From assembly GCF_000332355.1 (NCBI RefSeq), contig NZ_KB235958.1, forward strand, positions 30,001 through 80,736: a DNA stretch of 50,736 nucleotides. Direction: 5' to 3'. The position numbers were made by a program, and so were the translations under genes. The notes under the pieces were generated by a model. That model was given only the letters and a program-made list of their open reading frames with translations. It did not search any database and was not told the origin of the DNA. Positions 13,084-20,603 of this stretch are shown here, in pieces. Position 1 is the first letter of the stretch. Each line of letters starts with the position of its first letter. The DNA comes from Baaleninema simplex PCC 7105. GTDB taxonomy: Bacteria; Cyanobacteriota; Cyanobacteriia; Cyanobacteriales; Geitlerinemataceae.

Positions 13084-15717
13084 GTGCAACACCACAAAAC
13101 AGACCGAATTGGGCAATTTATCAAACAACAGCGGTTGCGTTGGCGATCGACCGTCGCTCGAGTGTTAAAACAAAGCCCTTGGACGACGATCGATCGTCGC
13201 GATCGCTATCTCCCTGTTCGTCTGAGCGCGATCGTCGGTTTGGGTTGTTCGGCGATCGCCGCTGTGTTGGTGTCAGCCTCAGAACGAGGACGAACGGCGT
13301 ACAACTTCGACAAACAGGTCGAGGCGTTAGCCTTGGCTCTCCAACAAGAGATCGATCACTACATCGAAGTTCCCGAAACTCTCGGAACGTTCTACGAAGC
13401 CGCCGATCGCGTCACTGCTGAAAACTTTTCCTTGATTTCAACCTCGTTTTTACAGCGATATCCCGCCATCGAGAGCGTGGCTTGGATCGATCGCGTAGAA
13501 AAAACAGAAAGAGATCTATACGAACGCGCGATCGCGGAACCGAGCATTTTAGCCGAACCCAACCGCGATCGCGCCCTCGACTTTCCCGAGAAACCGTTTC
13601 CCTTTTCCATTTGGGAACTCGACGATCGCGGACGCGCCGTTCCGTCTCCCCCTCGTTCGGAATACTTTCCGATCTCGCATATCGAACCCTCAGCTCAATA
13701 TAGCTCTCAACTCGGATACGACGGACTCTCGAACCGTTCTTTCGAGATTTCCCCCCACCTACGAAACGCAGCGGTAGCGATCGCGTTCGAGACGGATGAC
13801 GAAGGCCAGTTTCGGGTGGTACGCGGCGTGTATCGTTCTGAACCGACGGCGTTCGGGTTAGTCTCGATCGCCTATTCCCGCGATCGCCTAGTTCGAGAAG
13901 CGATTCGAGAGGTCAATCTCAACCATCTGAATTTCGAGATTTTCGATCTGACGGCGATCGCCGGGCGTCAACTGCTCGTCACTTACGACGCAGAACGGCG
14001 AACTCTGACCCCGCCGTCGGATAACGTGCGAATTGCAGATGCGACTTGTGCGGTATATCCCAACTGTACTCGTTCCTTACAGGTCGTCCCGCAAGCTTTC
14101 GACGGCGGACACAACCGAGAATGGCTGTTAGTCGTGCGTCCGCAACCCGAATATCGATCGCAGAGTCGGAAAGTCGAAGCGACTTTTGCAGTAGGACTTG
14201 CGTTAACGACGCTCGTGACGGCGTATTTATGGATGTCGATCCGGCGAACGGTGCAATTGGAAGATGCAAAACAGGCGTTAGAGCGATCGCGAGGGGAGAT
14301 TTACGAACGAGCGCAATGGGAGCGGTCGATCGGTCGCGTGGCGTCGCAGATTCGTAATTTTCTAGATATCGACACGATTCTCGATACGGTGGTTCGGGAA
14401 CTGCGAACGTTATTGAACGTCGAGCGGTGTAGCTTTTGTTGGTATCGCGGCGGCGAGACGCCTCATTGGGAAGTCGTGGCGGAATCTCACCACGTTCTCG
14501 CAGCCAGCGATTTGGGACAGTCTTATTCGGTCGGCGAGATGGGGTTGACGCCAGACACGGTTCGTCAGTTGAAACGCTGTCGTCCCAGCCATCTTCGGAC
14601 GATGTCGGAAGAGGTTTATCGGTCGTTAGTGCGATGCGATCTGGCTTCGGAGTCCGAGACCGATCGCGCAGAACCTTCAGAAAACGCCGTTTCCTGTTTG
14701 ACGCTTCCAATTCAAACTCAGCAGGGAGAATTGGGGGTGTTGGTGTTGGTCGATCGCCAGACGCGCGATTGGTTGGACGTGGAAATCGAGTCGATCGAAA
14801 CGGTGGGAACTCAGTTAGCGATCGCGTTGAACCAAGGGGAACTGTACCAACAAACCCGCACCAAAGCGATGGAACTGGCGCGAATGTTGGAGAAACTGCA
14901 AAGTACGCAGTCTCAACTGGTGCAAACGGAGAAAATGTCGAGTTTGGGACAACTGGTCGCCGGTATCGCCCACGAAATTAACAATCCAGTCAATTTTATT
15001 TCAGGAAATCTTTCCCACGTGGAGGGGTATGCTGAGAGTTTGTCCGAGTTGTTGCAGCGTTATCGAGATCTCTATCCCGATCCGCCGCGATCGCTACAGG
15101 AGTACGCCGACGAAATCGATTTAGCCTTTTTGATGGAGGATTTCCCGAAAATTCTAACGTCGATGCGGGTGGGAACCACTCGGATTCAGGAAATCGTGCG
15201 ATCGATGCGGACGTTTTCTCGAGCTGACGAGGCGGATATGAAGGCGGTCGATCTCCACGCTGGAATTGAGAGTACGTTAACGATCCTTCAGAGTCGTTTG
15301 AAAGCGACCGCCGATCGACCCGCGATCGCGATCGTGAAAAACTACGGTCGTTTACCCGATCGCGTCACCTGCTACGCCGGACTGCTCGGTCAGGTGTTTA
15401 TGAACGTTCTCAGCAACGGGATCGACGCCCTCGAAACTGAGTACAATGGCGAACGACCGACGATTTGGATTTCGACAGAGATAGAGGACGAGGCGCGAGT
15501 CATCGTTCGCATTCGCGATAACGGGCCGGGAATTCCTCCCCAAACGCGCGATCGGCTGTTCGATCCGTTTTTTACGACGAAACCTGTCGGACGAGGAACG
15601 GGTTTGGGACTGTCGATTAGCTATCAGATTGTTGTAGACAAGCACGGCGGCGAGCTTCTCTGCAATTCTCAGCTCGGAGAAGGTACGGAGTTCGTCATCG
15701 CAATTCCTTTGCGGTAG
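13084..15717 (+). CDS. CHASE-GAF hybrid-type sensor histidine kinase
   Basis: An 877-residue membrane sensor kinase. A basic cytoplasmic start leads into one membrane helix (about 48-66). An extracytoplasmic CHASE ligand-binding domain follows (about 75-300, with ETLGTFYEAAD and AWIDRVE), then a second helix (about 370-387). Next come a coiled segment, a GAF domain (about 420-580) and a short coiled coil (about 590-620). HisKA carries the phosphorylation site in GIAHEINNPVNF (His630). HATPase_c has N, G1 and G2 boxes (NVLSNGIDALE, DNGPGIPP, GRGTGLGLSIS). No receiver domain is attached, so a separate response regulator must exist elsewhere. The start is GTG 13084, without a clear ribosome site. 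It lies 53 bp upstream of fraC. Confidence 0.93.
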   Translation: MQHHKTDRIGQFIKQQRLRWRSTVARVLKQSPWTTIDRRDRYLPVRLSAIVGLGCSAIAAVLVSASERGRTAYNFDKQVEALALALQQEIDHYIEVPETLGTFYEAADRVTAENFSLISTSFLQRYPAIESVAWIDRVEKTERDLYERAIAEPSILAEPNRDRALDFPEKPFPFSIWELDDRGRAVPSPPRSEYFPISHIEPSAQYSSQLGYDGLSNRSFEISPHLRNAAVAIAFETDDEGQFRVVRGVYRSEPTAFGLVSIAYSRDRLVREAIREVNLNHLNFEIFDLTAIAGRQLLVTYDAERRTLTPPSDNVRIADATCAVYPNCTRSLQVVPQAFDGGHNREWLLVVRPQPEYRSQSRKVEATFAVGLALTTLVTAYLWMSIRRTVQLEDAKQALERSRGEIYERAQWERSIGRVASQIRNFLDIDTILDTVVRELRTLLNVERCSFCWYRGGETPHWEVVAESHHVLAASDLGQSYSVGEMGLTPDTVRQLKRCRPSHLRTMSEEVYRSLVRCDLASESETDRAEPSENAVSCLTLPIQTQQGELGVLVLVDRQTRDWLDVEIESIETVGTQLAIALNQGELYQQTRTKAMELARMLEKLQSTQSQLVQTEKMSSLGQLVAGIAHEINNPVNFISGNLSHVEGYAESLSELLQRYRDLYPDPPRSLQEYADEIDLAFLMEDFPKILTSMRVGTTRIQEIVRSMRTFSRADEADMKAVDLHAGIESTLTILQSRLKATADRPAIAIVKNYGRLPDRVTCYAGLLGQVFMNVLSNGIDALETEYNGERPTIWISTEIEDEARVIVRIRDNGPGIPPQTRDRLFDPFFTTKPVGRGTGLGLSISYQIVVDKHGGELLCNSQLGEGTEFVIAIPLR

Positions 15718-15770
15718 TTTATAAAACTGATACGCCAAGGAATTTGAATCGTTGAAGGAGGTGAAACTTT

Positions 15771-16304
15771 ATGATTTTGCCGTTGCGAGCAATGGCGTGT
15801 CAAACGTTGTTTCTCTTTGTCGCGATCGCCATTGAATCGACTGTCATTCACCGACAACTTCAAATTACAAAGCGAGCGAGTACGTATTATGCCGTGTCGA
15901 TGAATTTGCTTTGTGTGGCGATCGGTTGGACGATCTTTTTTTATGTTTTCCAAAATTTAGATGCCGATCTACCGTTAAAAGCACAAACCGTTTCTTTTAT
16001 TTTTACCGGGCGCTTGATTCCAGATTTCGGACGCGATCGGGTCGAACCGATTTTAGTCTTGAGTCTCGTCATTGTATTTTTTGTCAGTTTGTTTGTAAAA
16101 TGTCAGGGATTGTATACGTTGCAGCGATTTAAGATCTTACCCGTCGAAAACTTGAGTTTGTACGAGGAAGTAGAGCAATCTCGATCGGAGCGCTTGATTC
16201 GTTACCGAGTTAAAGCCGACCAAAACCGTGCTATTTCGATCGGTCACGCCATGAGTCACGCAAGTATTTTACTGTTGCTCGTTTTGATGGTACTTGTTTT
16301 TTGA
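15771..16304 (+). CDS. fraC: Filament integrity protein FraC
   Basis: A 177-residue integral membrane protein with three or four hydrophobic helices (about 8-25, 44-62, 96-115, 158-177). Length, topology and above all position directly before fraD and fraE identify it as FraC. In Anabaena, FraC with FraD is needed to keep cells joined and for septal junction formation and molecular exchange between cells. ATG 15771 is set by a very strong ribosome site (AAGGAGGTGA at 15755-15764). First gene of a tight fraC-fraD-fraE operon. Confidence 0.85.
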   Translation: MILPLRAMACQTLFLFVAIAIESTVIHRQLQITKRASTYYAVSMNLLCVAIGWTIFFYVFQNLDADLPLKAQTVSFIFTGRLIPDFGRDRVEPILVLSLVIVFFVSLFVKCQGLYTLQRFKILPVENLSLYEEVEQSRSERLIRYRVKADQNRAISIGHAMSHASILLLLVLMVLVF

Positions 16305-16346
16305 CCTCTTTTATGCTTATTTTTAATGCTTTAAAACTTTACGCGT

Positions 16347-17330
16347 ATGGACAACTGGAAATGGGTGCGATCGCAATTCCAACCGCCCAAGTTTGCCTCT
16401 TGGCAAACGCTCATGTTAACCAGTTGGGGAATTTGGTTAATTTCCTTGGCGCTCGTTCTAGCCGAACCGAGTTTTCAGCTTGCAGACTCTCCCATTACGC
16501 GATTGGGGTGGGTGGTTTTTCTCTTCGCGTTGGCGTGGTGGCAAAGTAGCAATCCTTGGAAAATTCTAGGCATTTCTTTAGGACCGGGAATCGTCGCCGC
16601 CGTTCTCTGTACGATGTTTTTTCGCGACGAATCGGGACGGGTTCCTCGCTGGGCGTTCGTCGCGTTTCCCCTCGTAACCAGTACGATCGCCGTTCTACCG
16701 TCCTTCGTCGGAAAACAACGCAATTTTAAAATTCCTTCAGTCGAAAAACGTCCGGCGTTGTTACTGCGAGGATTAATTGCCACGGTTTTCAGTTGTTGGA
16801 TTTACTTCACGTTTCTTCTCCAAGATTGGGTCGCCGACTACCCTGGCGTGCGGTTGGCAGATTTAACGGAAAGTAATTTTATCGTCCGCGTTGCCAGTCC
16901 CTCACAATTGAGAGGTTACGCGATCGCGCGTACAGTCGAAGTTTTTCTCGAGAAGCATTTTAAAGATCGATCGTGGTCGGAAATTGAAAAAATTCTGCTG
17001 AACGTCCGTGCAGATCCTAATTTAGTCCGACGCAACCTCGAACCCGAAATTCAGCAAATCCAAGGCGATCGCCCTTGGGATATTTCCTTGAGAGTCGGCG
17101 GTAACGGTCGGGACGAGTATCGTTTGTTCGTACAATTGTACTGGGAGCGGTACTGGTTAGACGAGAACGGACAGACGATAACCTTAATGTGTCGGGTGAA
17201 GCGTCAGGAGGTTCCCCCGGCGATCGAAGCCCAGCAGCGGGATACGACGGGGTCGCTTCAATGTAATACTGATACGCAAGCGATCTTCACACCCTATACC
17301 GTTTTTGAGGAAAGCCAACCGGAATCATGA
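16347..17330 (+). CDS. fraD: Filament integrity protein FraD
   Basis: 327 residues. Five predicted membrane helices lie in the first half (about 24-43, 54-70, 72-90, 100-118, 145-165), followed by a soluble C-terminal domain of about 160 residues. In Anabaena, FraD is a septal junction component whose soluble part lies on the periplasmic side. It follows fraC by 42 bp, and its stop overlaps the fraE start (ATGA), so translation is probably coupled. It supports a filamentous lifestyle for this organism. Confidence 0.88.
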   Translation: MDNWKWVRSQFQPPKFASWQTLMLTSWGIWLISLALVLAEPSFQLADSPITRLGWVVFLFALAWWQSSNPWKILGISLGPGIVAAVLCTMFFRDESGRVPRWAFVAFPLVTSTIAVLPSFVGKQRNFKIPSVEKRPALLLRGLIATVFSCWIYFTFLLQDWVADYPGVRLADLTESNFIVRVASPSQLRGYAIARTVEVFLEKHFKDRSWSEIEKILLNVRADPNLVRRNLEPEIQQIQGDRPWDISLRVGGNGRDEYRLFVQLYWERYWLDENGQTITLMCRVKRQEVPPAIEAQQRDTTGSLQCNTDTQAIFTPYTVFEESQPES

Positions 17331-18154
17331 TGTCAGAGACTCCAGAAACTCGAACTTCTCGCACGTCCTCCGTCGTCAATTTCAGTCGTTTTGCGGCGAT
17401 CGCTACGAACGTTTTTCGGGAAGTCGTGCGCGATCGCATTCTTTACGTAATTGGATTTTACGTATTGGTTCTCGTTCTTGCGGTGCGTTTGCTTCCCGAT
17501 TTATCGGCGGGGGCATATCCCAAAATCGTTCTCGATCTGGGATTGGGAACGATCGAACTGTTGGGGGTGTTTATTACGGCGTTTGTGGGAACGGCATTAA
17601 TTAATAAAGAAATCGACAAACGAACGATGTTGGTGTTGGTTTCTAAACCGATTTCTCGTGGAGAGTTGATTATCGCGAAGTTTTTCGGACTCTGGGCTGT
17701 GTTGTTAGTTGCGATCGTATCGATGGCGATCGTGACGCTACCGATCGCCGCACTGAGCAACATCGAGATTCCGTTGGGTAGTTTTGCGATCGCCGTGGCG
17801 TTTCTGGGTTTAAAACTGGCGGTTTTAATTGCGGTTGCAATTTTGTTTGGCGTGTTTACGAGTTCGTTACTCGCATCGTTTTTAACGCTTGCAACGTATT
17901 TGGCAGGCAGTTTCAGTCGAGATTTATTACAGTTAGCGGAAACGACAAATAACGAATCGTTCAAACCCATTTCAACGGTGTTATATATCGTTCTGCCCGA
18001 TTTGTTACGATTGGATGTTAAAAACGAAGCCATTTATGGCATGGCAGCGATGTCCGATGCTGGAACGTTGTGGTTGAACGTTCTCTACGGCGTGACTTAT
18101 ATTTTGGTCTTACTGGCACTGGCGATCGCCATTTTCCGACAGCGACAGTTTTAA
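17327..18154 (+). CDS. fraE: ABC-2 type permease FraE
   Basis: 275 residues with about six membrane helices. It starts with a cytoplasmic stretch (ending FREVVRDRILYVIGFY) that leads into helix one, as in ABC-2 permeases. The segment FVGTALINKEIDKRTMLVLVSKPISRGELIIAKFFG is the family's cytoplasmic coupling region. FraE of Anabaena is a permease-like protein in the fraCDE operon needed for filament integrity and heterocyst maturation. No ATPase partner is encoded nearby. ATG 17327 overlaps the fraD stop by four bases. Confidence 0.88.
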   Translation: MMSETPETRTSRTSSVVNFSRFAAIATNVFREVVRDRILYVIGFYVLVLVLAVRLLPDLSAGAYPKIVLDLGLGTIELLGVFITAFVGTALINKEIDKRTMLVLVSKPISRGELIIAKFFGLWAVLLVAIVSMAIVTLPIAALSNIEIPLGSFAIAVAFLGLKLAVLIAVAILFGVFTSSLLASFLTLATYLAGSFSRDLLQLAETTNNESFKPISTVLYIVLPDLLRLDVKNEAIYGMAAMSDAGTLWLNVLYGVTYILVLLALAIAIFRQRQF

Positions 18155-18189
18155 ACTTGGAGAATTTTAAAATCAATTCACCGATTTAA

Positions 18190-18324
18190 AAAAATGGAAA
18201 ATGTATTGGCGATCGCCCTATTTTTCGATTACCTGAAGAGAATGTCGCTTTAGTTTCAGATCGATTTAAAGAGTGTCTCGAACAGCACCAATTAGAAGGA
18301 CTTATTTTTCAAAAAGTGACCTAA
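18190..18324 (+). pseudogene. Fragment resembling the C-terminus of an Imm11/Imm43-type (DUF1629) immunity protein
   Basis: An open frame without a start ends in TAA at 18322-18324. It reads GDRPIFRLPEENVALVSDR, then FKECLEQHQLEGLIFQKVT. The pattern 'VSDRFKE-x3-x-x-LEGLIF' resembles the closing segment of DUF1629-like immunity proteins found beside polymorphic toxins. Only about 44 residues remain of an expected 170-200, with a stop codon just upstream, so this is at best a relic. Assignment is from memory of the family pattern and needs a profile search. Confidence 0.4.
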
Positions 18325-18458
18325 CGATCGCCTGTCTCGAAAACACTTCAAACCGCGAGTACGGATATTTCGACTACAACGTTCGGGATAAGACGCGATC
18401 GCCTCATTTATACTAAAATTAAAAACTATCCCTTCCCGATCGAGAGAGCGAAAAACCG

Positions 18459-18674
18459 ATGCCGTATTTCCATTGGTCGTATCTCGTTTTGATTCCCGGT
18501 ATTCTGTTAATGGTTTGGGCGCAAGCCCAAATCCACAATACCTATCGACGCTACGCTGAAATTCCCTCGACTTTGGGAATGACCGGAGAAGAAGTCGCCC
18601 GTGCAATTCTCGCCAAAAAAGGAATTTACGACGTGCGCGTCGAACCCGTAGGCGGAGAACTCACCGACCACTAC
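18459..18674 (+). pseudogene. 5' fragment of a YugP-type zinc metallopeptidase, cut by an insertion sequence
   Basis: From ATG 18459 the frame reads MPYFHWSYLVLIPGILLMVW and continues AQAQIHNTYRRYAEIPSTLG, the typical N-terminal membrane anchor of YugP family (DUF zinc-peptidase, about 225 residues) proteins. It continues to GGELTDHY at about residue 72 and there meets the left end of the IS at 18675. The zinc site HEVGH, which lies further on in the family, is absent. After the IS right end, one frame reads AVLQLVQLLLMRRD then stop, which could be the gene's last residues, but about 140 residues between are missing. The gene is non-functional. Confidence 0.75.
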
Positions 18675-18794
18675 CAAGATCCGTCGCAGTGCTCCGCCCA
18701 TAGCCGAGGGCTTGGGGGGTGGTGAAGCGACGGGAGGGAGTAGTTCGCTTAAGCCTAGGAAACAAATATTTATTTCATAGGCTATAATAATTTC

Positions 18795-20171
18795 ATGCTA
18801 AACATGACGTGGGAATTCAAGCTAGAGCCAACGGCGGAGCAGGTTTCAGACATCGAACACATTTTGGATGTGTGCCGCAATGTCTGGAATTTTGCCCTGC
18901 GGGAACGTAAGGATTGGCTAAATTCCCGAAAGTCGCCCGTAAATGCGTGTTCGATTCGGCAGGAATTTATCTGGCCTGCGGATGCACTATTTCCCAGCTA
19001 TGCGCGGCAGTGCAAGTCGCTAACTGCGGCCAAAGCTGAATACCCCCGATTAAAGACTGTTAATGCCCAAGTGCTTCAACAAGTCATCCGAAAACTGGAA
19101 GCCTCTTGGGAGTCGTGGCGGTTAAAGCGTTCGGGTCTTCCACGGTTCAAAAAACCCAACCGGATGCGAAGCTTTGTCTTCCCCCAGATGCTCAACGCTT
19201 CGGCTCCGCTCAGCGTTGAGTCCGAGCGGAGTCGAGGACTCAAAAACTGTGTGTCTGATGAGGGTATAAAGCTGCCACAACTGGGATGGGTTCGGGTTCG
19301 GTGGTCGCGGAAAATTCCTGATTTATTCCAGGTTAAGCAAGCTCAAATTGTTCGCAAGGCATCCGGGTACTTTGTCGTGCTTAGCCTTCAGGCTGACGTC
19401 GATATTCCTGCTGTAGCCCCTCACGGACATCCGGTAGGGATTGACGTTGGACTGGAGTACTTTCTTTCAACGTCTGATGGGGAACAGGTCAAGCGACCTC
19501 GCTTTTTCAACAAACTGCACCGCAAGCTGAGATTGCTGCAACGCCGATTGAAGAAAAAGCAGAAGGGGTCAGCTAACTGGCTGAAACTCCAGAAGAAGAT
19601 TGCGAGAGTCCATCAACGGATTGCCGATACGCGAAAAGACTGGCATTTCAAGCTGGCTCATCACCTCTGTGATGGTGCAGGGATGATTTTTGTCGAAGAT
19701 CTCATCCCCCCACCCCCCCTTTTAAAGGGGGGCGAAGGGGGGATAGGAATGTTGGGCAAACACACTCTAGATGCTGGATTGGGTCAATTTGTCAACCAGA
19801 TTCTTCCCTGGGTGTGCTGGAAGCGTGATGTCTTTTACGGCAAGGTGGATGCTCGTGGCACTTCTCAGGAATGCCCAGATTGTGGGGCAGAGGTTCATAA
19901 AGACCTCTCAACTCGAATCCATCACTGTCACAACTGCGGGTCAGTCAAACCCCGTGATGTGGCGAGTGGACAAGTTATCTGTACCCGTGGGCAACGGGGA
20001 ATCGAAACTGCCTGTGGAGGGGAGGCGGCGGGGGCTGAGTTGGCTCAGTCTAGCTGGCACCTGTTGAAGCAGGAAATCTTTGGGGCGACCCAAGGAATCT
20101 CCCTGCATACCCGGAACGGGTTGCTGGGAGAGGATGTCAAGCCGTGCTGCAATTGGTGCAATTGTTGCTGA
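18795..20171 (+). CDS. tnpB: TnpB RNA-guided nuclease (OrfB family)
   Basis: TnpB is an omegaRNA-guided DNA nuclease, ancestor of Cas12, that preserves its element after excision. The 458-residue frame has the N-terminal helix-turn-helix/REC-like region (KLEPTAEQVSDIEHIL). RuvC-I is GIDVGLEYFLS (D217), RuvC-II is MIFVEDL (E301). The zinc finger CPDCG-x17-CHNCG follows, and RuvC-III is PRDVASGQ (D388), so the catalytic triad is intact. Two in-frame additions are visible. Residues 133-148 (LNASAPLSVESERSRG) come from a 48-bp repeat. Residues 304-318 (IPPPPLLKGGEGGIG) come from a G-rich palindrome replacing the usual short linker before MLGKHTLDAG. The last ten residues come from flanking DNA past the right end. 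Activity with both inserts is uncertain. Confidence 0.92.
   Translation: MLNMTWEFKLEPTAEQVSDIEHILDVCRNVWNFALRERKDWLNSRKSPVNACSIRQEFIWPADALFPSYARQCKSLTAAKAEYPRLKTVNAQVLQQVIRKLEASWESWRLKRSGLPRFKKPNRMRSFVFPQMLNASAPLSVESERSRGLKNCVSDEGIKLPQLGWVRVRWSRKIPDLFQVKQAQIVRKASGYFVVLSLQADVDIPAVAPHGHPVGIDVGLEYFLSTSDGEQVKRPRFFNKLHRKLRLLQRRLKKKQKGSANWLKLQKKIARVHQRIADTRKDWHFKLAHHLCDGAGMIFVEDLIPPPPLLKGGEGGIGMLGKHTLDAGLGQFVNQILPWVCWKRDVFYGKVDARGTSQECPDCGAEVHKDLSTRIHHCHNCGSVKPRDVASGQVICTRGQRGIETACGGEAAGAELAQSSWHLLKQEIFGATQGISLHTRNGLLGEDVKPCCNWCNCC
19191..19245 (+). repeat. 48-bp double-hairpin element, copy 1 (inside tnpB)
   Basis: The element starts and ends with CTCAA, offset by exactly 48 bp. It contains CTCAACGCT/AGCGTTGAG (9-bp stem, 12-nt loop) overlapping TTGAGTCC/GGACTCAA (8-bp stem, 12-nt loop). 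The two loops are themselves complementary (one G-T mismatch here). It codes LNASAPLSVESERSRG in frame with tnpB. Removing 48 bp gives QMLKNCV without frameshift. Other copies are at 34467-34519 and 50592-50646. Confidence 0.92.
19704..19744 (+). repeat. C/G-run palindromic repeat inside tnpB
   Basis: ATCCCCCCACCCCCCC, a TTTTAAA centre, and GGGGGGCGAAGGGGGGAT form a long imperfect palindrome. A related copy is intergenic at 34392-34435. Here it is read in frame as IPPPPLLKGGEGGIG right after the RuvC-II glutamate motif of TnpB. Confidence 0.8.
20010..20160 (+). ncRNA. Predicted TnpB omegaRNA (right-end RNA) with flanking guide
   Basis: In IS200/IS605 elements the omegaRNA scaffold overlaps the 3' end of tnpB and the right end, and the guide is the DNA just past that end. 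The conserved block shared with the relic (AAGCAGGAAATC, GGAATCTCCCTGCATACCC, GGGAGAGGATGTCAA) lies at about 20068-20140. The first 20 nt beyond (20141-20160) would be the guide. The 5' limit is a guess. Confidence 0.45.
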
Positions 20172-20218
20172 TGCGTCGAGATTGAGTCGAACCCGATCGC
20201 GAACGAGGGGTAAGTCTT

Positions 20219-20414
20219 AGTGGTGCAGAAAAGTCTTGAAACCCTTGTTAGAAACGATATCGCCGTATTAAAGGGTTGGCCACGAAATCCCAGATCGGTA
20301 AATTGCTGCCGGAGATCCCCGGCATCTCCAAGATGCCGGGGATCTGGCTCGAGCCTAGATACATATTTTATGTGTTTTGTCAATCTCCGATTTTGAAAAA
20401 TTTTCTGCACCACT
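20219..20414. mobile_element. 196-bp MITE-like element
   Basis: Perfect 14-bp terminal inverted repeats, AGTGGTGCAGAAAA (20219-20232) and TTTTCTGCACCACT (20401-20414), extend imperfectly inward. There is no coding capacity. Imperfect direct repeats, GAGGGGTAAGTC on the left and GAGGGGGTAAGTC on the right, flank it. A dispersed palindrome is nested at 20313-20345. It fits a non-autonomous miniature transposon; the parent transposase is not in the window. Confidence 0.75.
20313..20345. repeat. AGATCCCCGGCATCT palindrome, copy 1
   Basis: A perfect 15-bp inverted repeat with a 3-nt centre (CCA). An almost identical copy is at 33624-33656 and a diverged one at 31828-31860. A REP-like dispersed hairpin, here nested in the MITE. 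Confidence 0.85.
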
Positions 20415-20603
20415 GAGGGGGTAAGTCCAAACAACTTACCCCGATCTTTGTTTTAAACTCTTTTTTCTGGGATATTCTTTATCTTTCGGTGGGTTTTCAC
20501 CACACGAGCAATTTCGCGAATGGGATACGCGATACAGAAAAACTTCCCATTGCTTCTCTTTTAAGATTACTCTAAAATTACAACTAGATTACAACAGAAC
20601 TCT

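Larger units (their letters stand above)
18675..20140 (+). mobile_element. tnpB-only IS200/IS605-family element (IS1341 type)
   Basis: The element carries a single gene, tnpB, and no tnpA, so movement would need a Y1 transposase in trans. The left end begins CAAGATCCGTCGCAGT with a GC-rich hairpin region. The right end stops at GGGAGAGGATGTCAA, matched exactly by the relic at 6418-6897. As expected for this family there are no terminal inverted repeats and no target duplication. Two shorter palindromic repeats are nested in tnpB. It interrupts a metallopeptidase gene. Confidence 0.85.

Noticed and set aside
18795-20171. TnpB as a catalytically dead repressor
   Set aside because: All three RuvC acidic residues (D217, E301, D388) and the zinc finger are visible, so loss of activity cannot be claimed from motifs alone.
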